From NCBI GenBank assembly GCA_020634815.1, contig JACKBA010000003.1, positions 62,001-126,000 of the forward strand: a stretch of DNA of 64,000 nt, written 5' to 3'. Both the position numbers and the translations under genes were made by a program. A model generated the notes under the pieces. It made no database searches, was not told the origin of the DNA, and was given only the letters and a program-made list of their open reading frames with translations. This DNA comes from Caldilineaceae bacterium. GTDB lineage: Bacteria; Chloroflexota; Anaerolineae; Caldilineales; Caldilineaceae. This document shows positions 8,617 to 16,076 of the stretch, one piece after another. Position 1 is the stretch's first letter, and each line of letters starts with the position of its first letter.

Positions 8617-10338
8617 TCAGCGATGCACGACCGGCAAATAGGCCCCTGGATGGATCTTGTCGGCCAGGTCGACGATCATCGTCGCTTCGGGCGTGTCGGT
8701 GCGCGGCTTGGTGTGGCCGGCGCTGTCCGTCGCCGTGGCCTCGAACTGGTAGACGCCGTCGCCCATGCTCATACTCAGGTAGGGGAACTGTGCCTGGGTC
8801 TCCGTGCCGGGGAAGGTCGTCCATTCCTTCCAACCCTCGCCGTTGTAGTTGTAGAAAAGCTGATATTCGGTAATGGTGGCGCCGCCCACAGCATAGCCGG
8901 TCCAGTGCACGGTGAAGGTCTCCGTCACGGGGGCGGTGGGCTTGAGAATCGGCGGGTTGAAGGGGTCGACGATGGCGTGCGGGTTGAGATCGATGGTGGT
9001 GCTCGCCTGGGCCGTCTCCGGGAAGACGCCTTCGTTGCCGGCGTTGTCGCGGGCGCGCGTGCGGAACTCGTAGATGCCGCCCTCGGCCGCGCCGGTGAAC
9101 AGGTGGGAGGTCTCCGTAACGCCGGTCAGCAGGCGCGTCCAGCTCGAATCGGCGCCGGGCATGAGCAGGCGATACTCGACATCGTAATCGGCCACGCCCG
9201 ACACGTGGTCGGTGCCGGACCACTGGATGGTGAAGGAGGTTGCCGTAGTGAAGGGCGGCAGCGGGGTCATGGCCGTCTGCGGCGGCAGGCTGTCGACGGT
9301 CGTGTGGGTTTCGGCATTGCCGTAGTTTTCCTTGTTGCCGACATTGTCCAGCCCGCGCCAGCGGATGTAGATGGTCTCGCCGTCGCTGCCGTGATGGACG
9401 GAGTCGCTCATCTGCGCAATGGGATAGCGCCCCTTGTTGAGCTTGTGCCACGTCCCGCTGCTCCCCACGCGATACTCTAGGTCGAACGAATGGAGGCCGC
9501 TGGGCGTGCAATGGCTGGGCGCGCGATCCTCGCCGCTCCAGGTGACGGTGAACGACGCCTTGGCGTAGGTGGGCAATGGGTGCACGACGTTGGAGAGCGG
9601 TGTCTTCGTGTCGCAGATGTACTCGACGTCCACGAAGGGCGCGGTCCCGCCACCGGCCTCGCGCGTGCGGAAGGAGCGCAGGTGCGTGGCCGAGGCGACC
9701 TCATTGCCGGTGAGCACCACGCCGTAGTTGGCCTGGCCGTTGACCCAGCTCTGCAAGATGGCATGCAGGTCGAGCACCTGCCAGCCGGTCGATGCGGTCA
9801 CGCTGCCCAGGCCGGTCGAGCCGCCGTCGTAGCGCGCATTGTGCCAGGTGATGGAGTGTTCGCCCCACGGCGCGACCATCTTGCGGCCGACAATGTTCGT
9901 GTTGCCGAGGCCGGTCGGCACTGTCTGATATTGGTAGAAATTCAAGCGCGCCGACTGCACGCGCGCCTTGCTGGGGATGCCGTTGAGGTCGAACTGCATG
10001 ACCGGGCGCACGGCTTGTTCGCCCGGTGCAAGCTGATAGCCCATGTTCATGTGAGCCAGACCACCCAGGTTGGCATCGGGTCGCCCCGACGCAATGTAGG
10101 CATCCTGTGTGACGTTGAGCCGCACGCGCTTGATCCACGGGCTGAGGTCAGGCATCGGCTCGATCTCGAACTCCTCATCCACTTGATCGGGCATCTGATC
10201 GGGCGGAAGGGCGGCGGGCGGCGGCGCGTCCGGCGTTGCATCCTGTGCCAATACCGCGGGCGCAGCCAGCCCCAGCGCGCCAACAACCAACGCAAAGACG
10301 AGCAGAGCGTGAAGCAAACACAAACGAGTGTTGCGCAT
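8617..10338 (-). CDS. Exported DNRLRE-domain protein with three FN3-like domains
   Basis: The 573-residue protein has a clear signal peptide (hydrophobic to about 25, then AAPAVLAQ). Residues about 70-240 look like a DNRLRE/CBM96-type beta-sandwich (TQDAYI, RPVMQFDLNGIP, SARLNFYQY, SITWHNARYDGG, VLDLHAILQSWVNGQANYGVVL). Three fibronectin-type-III-like modules follow, each with a TxxWSG/TxHWTG start and a YxxRxRxxDNAGN-type end. The last residues are GAYLPVVHR, a short tail echoed by the beta-helix protein at 25094. The start ATG is preceded by AGGTGA at about 7 nt. Its stop lies 44 bp before the start of the SBP-Ig gene, so the two are probably co-transcribed. A surface or matrix role is inferred; no catalytic motif was seen. 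Confidence 0.85.
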   Translation of the reverse strand: MRNTRLCLLHALLVFALVVGALGLAAPAVLAQDATPDAPPPAALPPDQMPDQVDEEFEIEPMPDLSPWIKRVRLNVTQDAYIASGRPDANLGGLAHMNMGYQLAPGEQAVRPVMQFDLNGIPSKARVQSARLNFYQYQTVPTGLGNTNIVGRKMVAPWGEHSITWHNARYDGGSTGLGSVTASTGWQVLDLHAILQSWVNGQANYGVVLTGNEVASATHLRSFRTREAGGGTAPFVDVEYICDTKTPLSNVVHPLPTYAKASFTVTWSGEDRAPSHCTPSGLHSFDLEYRVGSSGTWHKLNKGRYPIAQMSDSVHHGSDGETIYIRWRGLDNVGNKENYGNAETHTTVDSLPPQTAMTPLPPFTTATSFTIQWSGTDHVSGVADYDVEYRLLMPGADSSWTRLLTGVTETSHLFTGAAEGGIYEFRTRARDNAGNEGVFPETAQASTTIDLNPHAIVDPFNPPILKPTAPVTETFTVHWTGYAVGGATITEYQLFYNYNGEGWKEWTTFPGTETQAQFPYLSMSMGDGVYQFEATATDSAGHTKPRTDTPEATMIVDLADKIHPGAYLPVVHR

Positions 10339-10509
10339 ATAGAATCACCTATTGTGTTGAGAAAAGTCGGAGCGTTCGAACAGCGAAAACTCACTCTGAT
10401 CCAGTGTAGCGGGCTTTCCTTGCGGCGGCGTCCATCGAATGCCGTAGTGTGGTTCAGCGCGCCGTCGAAAGTCGGCAACCGGGCAGGTCGCGGTGTTCGT
10501 CGCGGTGGC

Positions 10510-11463
10510 TCACGCCAGGGCGGCGTACATGAGCGGGAACATGAGGAAGATGCTGAGGATGCTGACGAAGACGATGGTCGCCGCCAATTCCGGCGCGCAA
10601 TTGTAGCGGCGGGCAAAGGAGAGTGAAGCCACGGCGGCCGGCGTCATGGTCAGGATCATCATGACGTCAATCTCGTTGTCGGACAGCACAAAGAGCCGGG
10701 CCAGCGTCGACGTCAGCATCGGGTCGACGACCGTCTGCAGGACAACCGCCGCTGCCACCACAATCCACGTGCCGCGCAGCGACGTGCGCTCGAGCATGAG
10801 GCCCACCAGCACCAGCGGCAGGAAGAAACCACCATCGCTGGCCGCCTGCAACGCGCGTTCCATGATATCGCCCAGCACGACGCCGACATGAATGTCAAAG
10901 AGGGAAAAGGTGATTGCCAGAGCCAGCGCAAAAAAGATCGGCGTGCGCACGTACTCGGCGACGGCGCCGCCGGCCAGCTTGCGGATCGGCACGTGCTCGG
11001 TCGTCTCGCCAAAGAGCTGGGCGATGATGGGCGCCAGCAGCAACGTGGGCAGCGACATGCCAAACTCGCTGACGATGATGAGGTCAGCATGGCGCTCGAT
11101 GTCGTTGGGATAGAGCAGAAAGAGCACCGGCGCGGCAATGACCGCCGTCGCCGCAAAGCCCGTCGTCAACATGAGCGCGCCAATCTCGGGGCGTGAGCGG
11201 CGCAACATGCGCCCAATGAGGTAGGCCAGGGCCAGATCGACGAAACAGAGCGTCAGCAGGGTGACGATCATCCGAACCTGTTCCCAGCCCAGGTCGGCGT
11301 ACATGACACGATGCAGGATGTGCGCCGGGTAGACGAGATAGATGAGCAGGTTATTGATGACGGTGGCGTCATCCGGCTTCACCAGCCCGTAGCGACGCAG
11401 CACCAGCACGGCCAGCACGACGAGCGCCAGCCCGACCGAAGAAGTCACGACATAGAAGACCAT
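10510..11463 (-). CDS. AEC-family (auxin efflux carrier-like) transporter
   Basis: A 317-residue membrane protein with about ten hydrophobic segments arranged as two five-helix halves, as in the Mem_trans/AEC family. Recognisable parts are the N-terminal VTSSVGLALVVLAVLVLRRYGLV with INNLLIYLVYPAHI, and the second-half helix with MILTMTPAAVASLSFARRY. AEC proteins export or import small organic acids such as malate; the substrate cannot be told from sequence. The start ATG 11463 follows AGAGGGA. It sits alone between genes for exported proteins and shows no functional link to them. Confidence 0.85.
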   Translation of the reverse strand: MVFYVVTSSVGLALVVLAVLVLRRYGLVKPDDATVINNLLIYLVYPAHILHRVMYADLGWEQVRMIVTLLTLCFVDLALAYLIGRMLRRSRPEIGALMLTTGFAATAVIAAPVLFLLYPNDIERHADLIIVSEFGMSLPTLLLAPIIAQLFGETTEHVPIRKLAGGAVAEYVRTPIFFALALAITFSLFDIHVGVVLGDIMERALQAASDGGFFLPLVLVGLMLERTSLRGTWIVVAAAVVLQTVVDPMLTSTLARLFVLSDNEIDVMMILTMTPAAVASLSFARRYNCAPELAATIVFVSILSIFLMFPLMYAALA

Positions 11464-11518
11464 CGGTGCCCATCCCTCTCAACGACGCCGACAAAGCGCC
11501 CGTGCGCTGTGGCGAATC

Positions 11519-12766
11519 TTATGCCTGGCCTGCCCACTTCGCCTTGAGCGCCATGATACGCCGATAGGATTCATCAATGCGCGCCTCGCTCAGCCGGCCG
11601 TCGGCCACAGCCGCCGCCAGCAGGTCGATGATGCGCGCCGCGACATCCGGTTCGTACGCCAGGTTGTTGCCGACCACGACGACATCGACGCCCGCCGCCA
11701 CCGTGCCGACCACCGCCTCGGCAAAGCCGTAGTTGTCGGCGATGGCATCCATCTGCATGTCATCGGAGAAGACCACGCCGTCGAAGCCAAGCTGCTCGCG
11801 CAGAAGGCCGGTGAGGATCGGCTGCGACAGGGTGGCGACGGTCTCCGGGTCCAACTGGGCGTTGTAGACATGCGCCGTCATGACCGCATCAACCAGACCC
11901 TGGCTGATCAGGTCGCGGTACGGCTCCAACTCCAGCGGCTGCCACGTCTCCGTCACGTCGACAAAGCCCAGGTGCGAATCGCTGCGGCTGCTGCCGTGGC
12001 CGGGGAAGTGCTTGAGCGTCGTCGTGATGCCGCGGTCGCGATGGGCGCGGATGAACGCGCCGGCCTGCGCGGCCACGATGGCCGGGTCGGCGGAGAAGCT
12101 GCGGCCGATGGCGCCGATCACCGGGTTGTCGGGGTTGGTGTTCACGTCGACCACCGGCGCAAAGTTGTGCCGCACCCCGGCCGCCTTGAGTGTCTCCGCC
12201 AGTTGCGCCGCGGCCGCGTAGGTTGCGTCCGGGTCATTCTGCTCGCCCAGCGCCTGCGCCGAAACTGTCGGCGGGAAGCCATGCGTTTCGTTGAATCGAG
12301 CGACCTTGCCCCCCTCCTGGTCGACAGCAATCATGAGCGGCTCCGCGGCCAGTTCGGCCAGGGCCGCATCGAGCGCCGCCACCTGCGCCGGCGACTCCAC
12401 ATTGCGCACGGGGCTCTGCAATGCCACGTCGTAGCTGAAGAGCACGACGCCGCCGATGCCGCGGTCGCGGATGTCGGCCACGATCGGGTTGTCCGCCTCG
12501 AGCACTGTGCCACGGAAGCCGACCAGCACCATCTGAGCCAGTTTGCGGCGCAGGTCCGGGGCGATCTCCAATGGCTGCGCCTCAACGGCGGGCGTTGGGG
12601 TTGGCAACGCAACGGACGGCGTCGCGAGTACCGGCCCCGTGGATGGCTCAGCGGGCCGGCAGCCTGCCAGCAGCGTCACGGCTACGGCGCCGCCCGCGGT
12701 CAGCACCTGGCGCCGCGTCCACGCGCCCGTCCCGCGATGATCAGTCAGATCCGGCATGTGATTCAT
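11519..12766 (-). CDS. GH3 beta-N-acetylhexosaminidase-like lipoprotein (NagZ type)
   Basis: A 415-residue single-domain glycoside hydrolase family 3 protein. The N-terminus holds a twin-arginine signal (TRRQ at 17-20) and a lipobox (LLAGC, Cys36), so it is probably folded before export and anchored to the outer face of the membrane. The NagZ hallmark KHFPGHGSSRSDSH (252-265, carrying the His/Asp acid-base pair) and the nucleophile region VVFSDDMQMD (331-340) are intact. The expected role is removal of terminal N-acetylglucosamine from muropeptides or other glycans. The start ATG has GGAG 8 nt upstream. Downstream of the PLB/M20 gene, separated by a palindromic element at 12806-12857. Confidence 0.9.
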   Translation of the reverse strand: MNHMPDLTDHRGTGAWTRRQVLTAGGAVAVTLLAGCRPAEPSTGPVLATPSVALPTPTPAVEAQPLEIAPDLRRKLAQMVLVGFRGTVLEADNPIVADIRDRGIGGVVLFSYDVALQSPVRNVESPAQVAALDAALAELAAEPLMIAVDQEGGKVARFNETHGFPPTVSAQALGEQNDPDATYAAAAQLAETLKAAGVRHNFAPVVDVNTNPDNPVIGAIGRSFSADPAIVAAQAGAFIRAHRDRGITTTLKHFPGHGSSRSDSHLGFVDVTETWQPLELEPYRDLISQGLVDAVMTAHVYNAQLDPETVATLSQPILTGLLREQLGFDGVVFSDDMQMDAIADNYGFAEAVVGTVAAGVDVVVVGNNLAYEPDVAARIIDLLAAAVADGRLSEARIDESYRRIMALKAKWAGQA

Positions 12767-12805
12767 GGCTCTTGCTCCATCTTCATCGAGAATCAGTAAA
12801 ACAAT

Positions 12806-12857
12806 GTAGTGACGACTTTAGTCGTTGTTCAGACTGAACGGCTAAAGTCGTCACTAC
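12806..12857. repeat. Palindromic intergenic element (possible mobile REP/MITE-like unit or terminator)
   Basis: GTAGTGACGACTTTAGTCGTT (12806-12826) and its reverse complement (12837-12857) match at 20 of 21 positions around a 10-nt loop. It lies 25 bp past the stop of the PLB/M20 gene, and ATTGTTTTA follows on the minus strand, so it could also stop transcription. Confidence 0.7.
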
Positions 12858-12882
12858 TGGACACTGCCAGCCCCCTGCGCGT

Positions 12883-15800
12883 CTATTGCAGCTGGGCCAG
12901 CGTCGCCACCAGCAGATCATAGACCTTCTGCACCGTGGCGACCTCCATCCGTTCGTCCGGCGAGTGGACATCCAGGATCGTCGGGCCGACCGAGATCATG
13001 TCGAGGCCGGGGTACTTGACGCCGGCGACGCTCGTCTCCAGCCCGGCATGGATGGCAGCAACCTTTGGCTCGGCGCCATAAAGATCCACATACACCTGCT
13101 GCATGGTCGCCAGCAGCGCCGAGTCGGGATTGGGCGGCCAGGCGCCGTAGGCGTCGTGGATCGTCACCGTGGCGCCGCCCAGCTCGAAGACGCTGGCGAA
13201 GCGCGCAGCCGCGTCGTCGCGCGCCGAGTCCACCGCGCTGCGCACTAAGATCGTCGCGTCCAGCTTGCCATCGACCATGTTCAGCACGCCGATGTTGCCT
13301 GAGGTCTCCACCAGCCCCGGCACTTCGTCGCTCATGCGGATGACGCCCTGCGGCGCGCCGTAGACCGCGCCGATCAGCGCGCGTTGAGCCGGCGCGGCCA
13401 TGACCTGCGCGGGCAGGTCAGCCGGCGCGGCGGTCACGGTCAGGTTCGCCTCGGTCGCGGCCAGCTCATGCTGGACGGTGGCGGCGAACTCCGCCACGTA
13501 GGCGGTAAAGGCATCGGCCTGCGCCTCCGGCACGGCGGCGATCACCGTCGTCGTGCGCGGGATGGCGTTGGCCTGGTTGCCGCCGGCCAGGCTGGCCACG
13601 CGCACGCCCAGCTCGGCCGGCGCGTTCCAGAGCAGCCGCGCCATTAGTTGGTGTGCGCTGCCCCGCCCCTTGTCGATATCGACGCCTGAATGGCCGCCGC
13701 GCAGCCCGTCGACGGTGACCTGCACGCCGGTCATCCCTGCCGGCGCCGGTTCCTCATCGTAGGTCGCGCTCACGGTGGCATTGACGCCGCCGGCGCTGCT
13801 GATGAGGTACTGGCCCTCGACCTCGTTGTCGATATTGATGTAGTAGCGACCCTTCAGCACATCGGTCGCCAGCGCGCTGATGCCGCCGAAGCCGTCCTCC
13901 TCATTGGTGGTGAAGAGCGCCTCCAGCGGCGGATGCACCAGCGCGTCATCTTCCAGCAGCGCCATGATCGTGGCCACGCCGCTGCCGTCGTCGGCGCCGA
14001 GCGTGGTGCGGTCGGCATGCACCCAGCCATCCTCGACGTAGGCATCGATGGGGTCGGTCAGGAAGTCGTGGGTCGAGTCGGGCGTCTTCTGCGGCACCAT
14101 GTCCAGATGCGCCTGGAGGATCACGCCGGGACGATCTTCGAGGCCGGGCGACGCCGGCTTGCGGATGATCACGTTGCCGGCCTCGTCGGCGATCGTCTCC
14201 AGGCCCAGCGACTCGCCGTAAGCCTTGACAAAGGTGGTGGCCTGCTCCTCGTGGTGCGAGGGGCGCGGCACCTGGGTCAGATCGTAGAAGTGCTGCCAGA
14301 AGGCCGCCGGCTCCAACGTGCCCAGCGCATCGGCCAGGGGGACGCGCTCACCGGCAGCCGGTGCCGGCGCGTCCGGCACCGCGGGCGCGGCTGCTGCCGG
14401 CGCATTTTCGCCCGCGGTGAAGGTCACCCACGGCTGTGTCGGGCGATCCTTCAGGTAGCCATCCAGGTAGTCGAACTGCGGGTGTGCGGCCAGGTAGTCG
14501 GCGGCGACAAAGGGCAGACCGCTGGAGTTGCCCCAGCGTGCGCTGATGCTCAGATCGGCGGCCATCGCGCTGTCCATCACCTTGCCGTCGACGGCGCCGT
14601 GCGCATCGAAGGCCGGTCGCCCACTCAACCCGCTGACGTAGAGCATGGGATCCAGCTCGGTGTGGCCGTCGATGGTGCGCCAGCCGGGCTGCTCCTTCTC
14701 CAGGTAGACGTCGTAGTGATCGGCCAGCATCGCCTGCGCCGTTGGGACGTCGAGCGCACCCTTGTGCTCGTTCATGAGCTGCGTCAGGCGTACGCGCCGC
14801 GCGCCGGCCGGCGTGCGCACGTCGAGGTAGCTCTTGTCCTTGGTCTCCAGGTTGCGGATGCGCAGGTCGCTGGCCGAGTTGAAGCCCAGGAAGTAGCCGT
14901 TGTCGGTGCGATCCACGCTGCTGTACTTGAGCCCCAGCTCGAAACGCATGATCTCGCCGCTCTTCTGGTCGCCCAGCAGCCAGGAGTTGGCATAGCCGCC
15001 GTTGTTGTCCTGCTCCATGATGGCGACGAAATCATCCAGGCTTTCGGCGTACTGCACCGCCTGGCGCAGGCGCAGGAACTCGGGCGCCTCGTCGGCGATG
15101 TAGCCGCTGAAACCGCTGATGGTCGTCTCGGTGCCCATGATGCCGGCGCCGGTGACGAAGTAGTCGCTGCCCGAATGGATGTTGCCGGGCGTGGCCTGCA
15201 TGAAGATGCGGTTGCCGTCGCTCGGCACGATGTCGAGCAGCACATTGTCGTACTGGCCGACGGGGAAGGCCTGCCACGTGTTGTGGGCGATGACGATGCG
15301 CCCGTCGGTCGTCCAGTCGCCGTTGGCGATGAAGGCGCTGCAATGCTCGTAGTCCGCCTTCTGCTGCTTGTACCAGTCGCCCTGGATACCCGGCCACCAG
15401 TAGTCGAAGAGTTCGTGCTGACCGTTCCAGGCGAGTACCTCCTGCCAGGTGATCTCGGTGCCGGCCGCGGTGGCGCCGTCGGCAATGCCCTTCAGCTCGT
15501 CCGCGTATTCCGGCGTGAGCCATTTCGACCACTGCTCCTCGGCGCCGGGGATGAAGACCTCTTCCCAGCCAACGCCCGTCTTCCACGGCGTGATGTGACG
15601 CAGCATCTTTTGCACGTCGGCCAGCTCCAGCGCCATCAGAAAACCGTGCTGATAGCCCCGTTCATAGGGGTCGCCCTCGATGTGCAGATAGACCCAGCCG
15701 GCACGCTCAAAACGGTAGCCCTTGCCGTCGGGACTGCTCTGCACCGGCTCGTCTGCGGCGGGCTGTTGCACGAGCAAACGGTCGCGGTCCACCAATGCGA

Positions 15801-15900
15801 CTGAGGGTGCAGCCTGTGCCGTCGCGTGCGGAAGGATGCCAAGGACAAGGACTGCCAGCAGCAGCCAGGTCATTCCAACGAAACTACGTCGCCTGTTCAT
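12883..15900 (-). CDS. Exported PLB/C45-like Ntn-hydrolase fused to M20 (PepD-like) peptidase
   Basis: A 1005-residue two-enzyme fusion. Residues 1-31 are a signal peptide. Residues about 55-500 match the phospholipase-B-like/C45 Ntn-hydrolase group: the candidate autoprocessing nucleophile Cys187 lies in EHCSAFIANGDW, followed by IVIAHNTW, MQATPGNIHSGSDY, GTETTISGF and NNGGYANSWLLGD. After an Ala/Pro linker (500-516), residues about 520-1005 are an M20 dipeptidase of PepD type, with metal ligands in LQAHLDMVPQK (His598, Asp600), TTLGADDGSG (Asp637) and TTNEEDGFGG (Glu667/668). I placed the start at ATG 15900, which has AAAGGAGG 6 nt upstream; a TTG at 15918 would put that site inside the gene. 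The likely role is extracellular amide or peptide breakdown; substrates are unknown. Confidence 0.88.
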   Translation of the reverse strand: MNRRRSFVGMTWLLLAVLVLGILPHATAQAAPSVALVDRDRLLVQQPAADEPVQSSPDGKGYRFERAGWVYLHIEGDPYERGYQHGFLMALELADVQKMLRHITPWKTGVGWEEVFIPGAEEQWSKWLTPEYADELKGIADGATAAGTEITWQEVLAWNGQHELFDYWWPGIQGDWYKQQKADYEHCSAFIANGDWTTDGRIVIAHNTWQAFPVGQYDNVLLDIVPSDGNRIFMQATPGNIHSGSDYFVTGAGIMGTETTISGFSGYIADEAPEFLRLRQAVQYAESLDDFVAIMEQDNNGGYANSWLLGDQKSGEIMRFELGLKYSSVDRTDNGYFLGFNSASDLRIRNLETKDKSYLDVRTPAGARRVRLTQLMNEHKGALDVPTAQAMLADHYDVYLEKEQPGWRTIDGHTELDPMLYVSGLSGRPAFDAHGAVDGKVMDSAMAADLSISARWGNSSGLPFVAADYLAAHPQFDYLDGYLKDRPTQPWVTFTAGENAPAAAAPAVPDAPAPAAGERVPLADALGTLEPAAFWQHFYDLTQVPRPSHHEEQATTFVKAYGESLGLETIADEAGNVIIRKPASPGLEDRPGVILQAHLDMVPQKTPDSTHDFLTDPIDAYVEDGWVHADRTTLGADDGSGVATIMALLEDDALVHPPLEALFTTNEEDGFGGISALATDVLKGRYYINIDNEVEGQYLISSAGGVNATVSATYDEEPAPAGMTGVQVTVDGLRGGHSGVDIDKGRGSAHQLMARLLWNAPAELGVRVASLAGGNQANAIPRTTTVIAAVPEAQADAFTAYVAEFAATVQHELAATEANLTVTAAPADLPAQVMAAPAQRALIGAVYGAPQGVIRMSDEVPGLVETSGNIGVLNMVDGKLDATILVRSAVDSARDDAAARFASVFELGGATVTIHDAYGAWPPNPDSALLATMQQVYVDLYGAEPKVAAIHAGLETSVAGVKYPGLDMISVGPTILDVHSPDERMEVATVQKVYDLLVATLAQLQ

Positions 15901-15980
15901 CGACGCCTCCTTTGACAATTGGATGGTTTGCCAACAAAGGAGGGCAGTGGGTTCAGCAGGGTATGACTGGGCGACAGATG

Positions 15981-16061
15981 GAGATTAGAGATCAGAGATT
16001 GGAGATTGGGGTGAGGCAACACGAGTATCCCTCGAATCTCCAGTCTCAAATCTCTAATCTC
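15981..16061. repeat. Long imperfect inverted repeat, GAGATTAGAGAT-type
   Basis: Arms 15981-16007 and 16035-16061 are complementary at 24 of 27 positions around a 27-nt loop. Both arms are built from near-repeats of GAGATT/AATCTC. The 176-bp gap between the PLB/M20 gene and the chagasin gene holds nothing else recognisable. Confidence 0.75.
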
Positions 16062-16076
16062 AAATCTCCTGGATCT

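Noticed and set aside
8573..9511. Upstream extension of the SBP-Ig reading frame
   Set aside because: It overlaps the DNRLRE gene in another frame, lacks a start with RBS, and precedes a good RBS and signal peptide at 8572.
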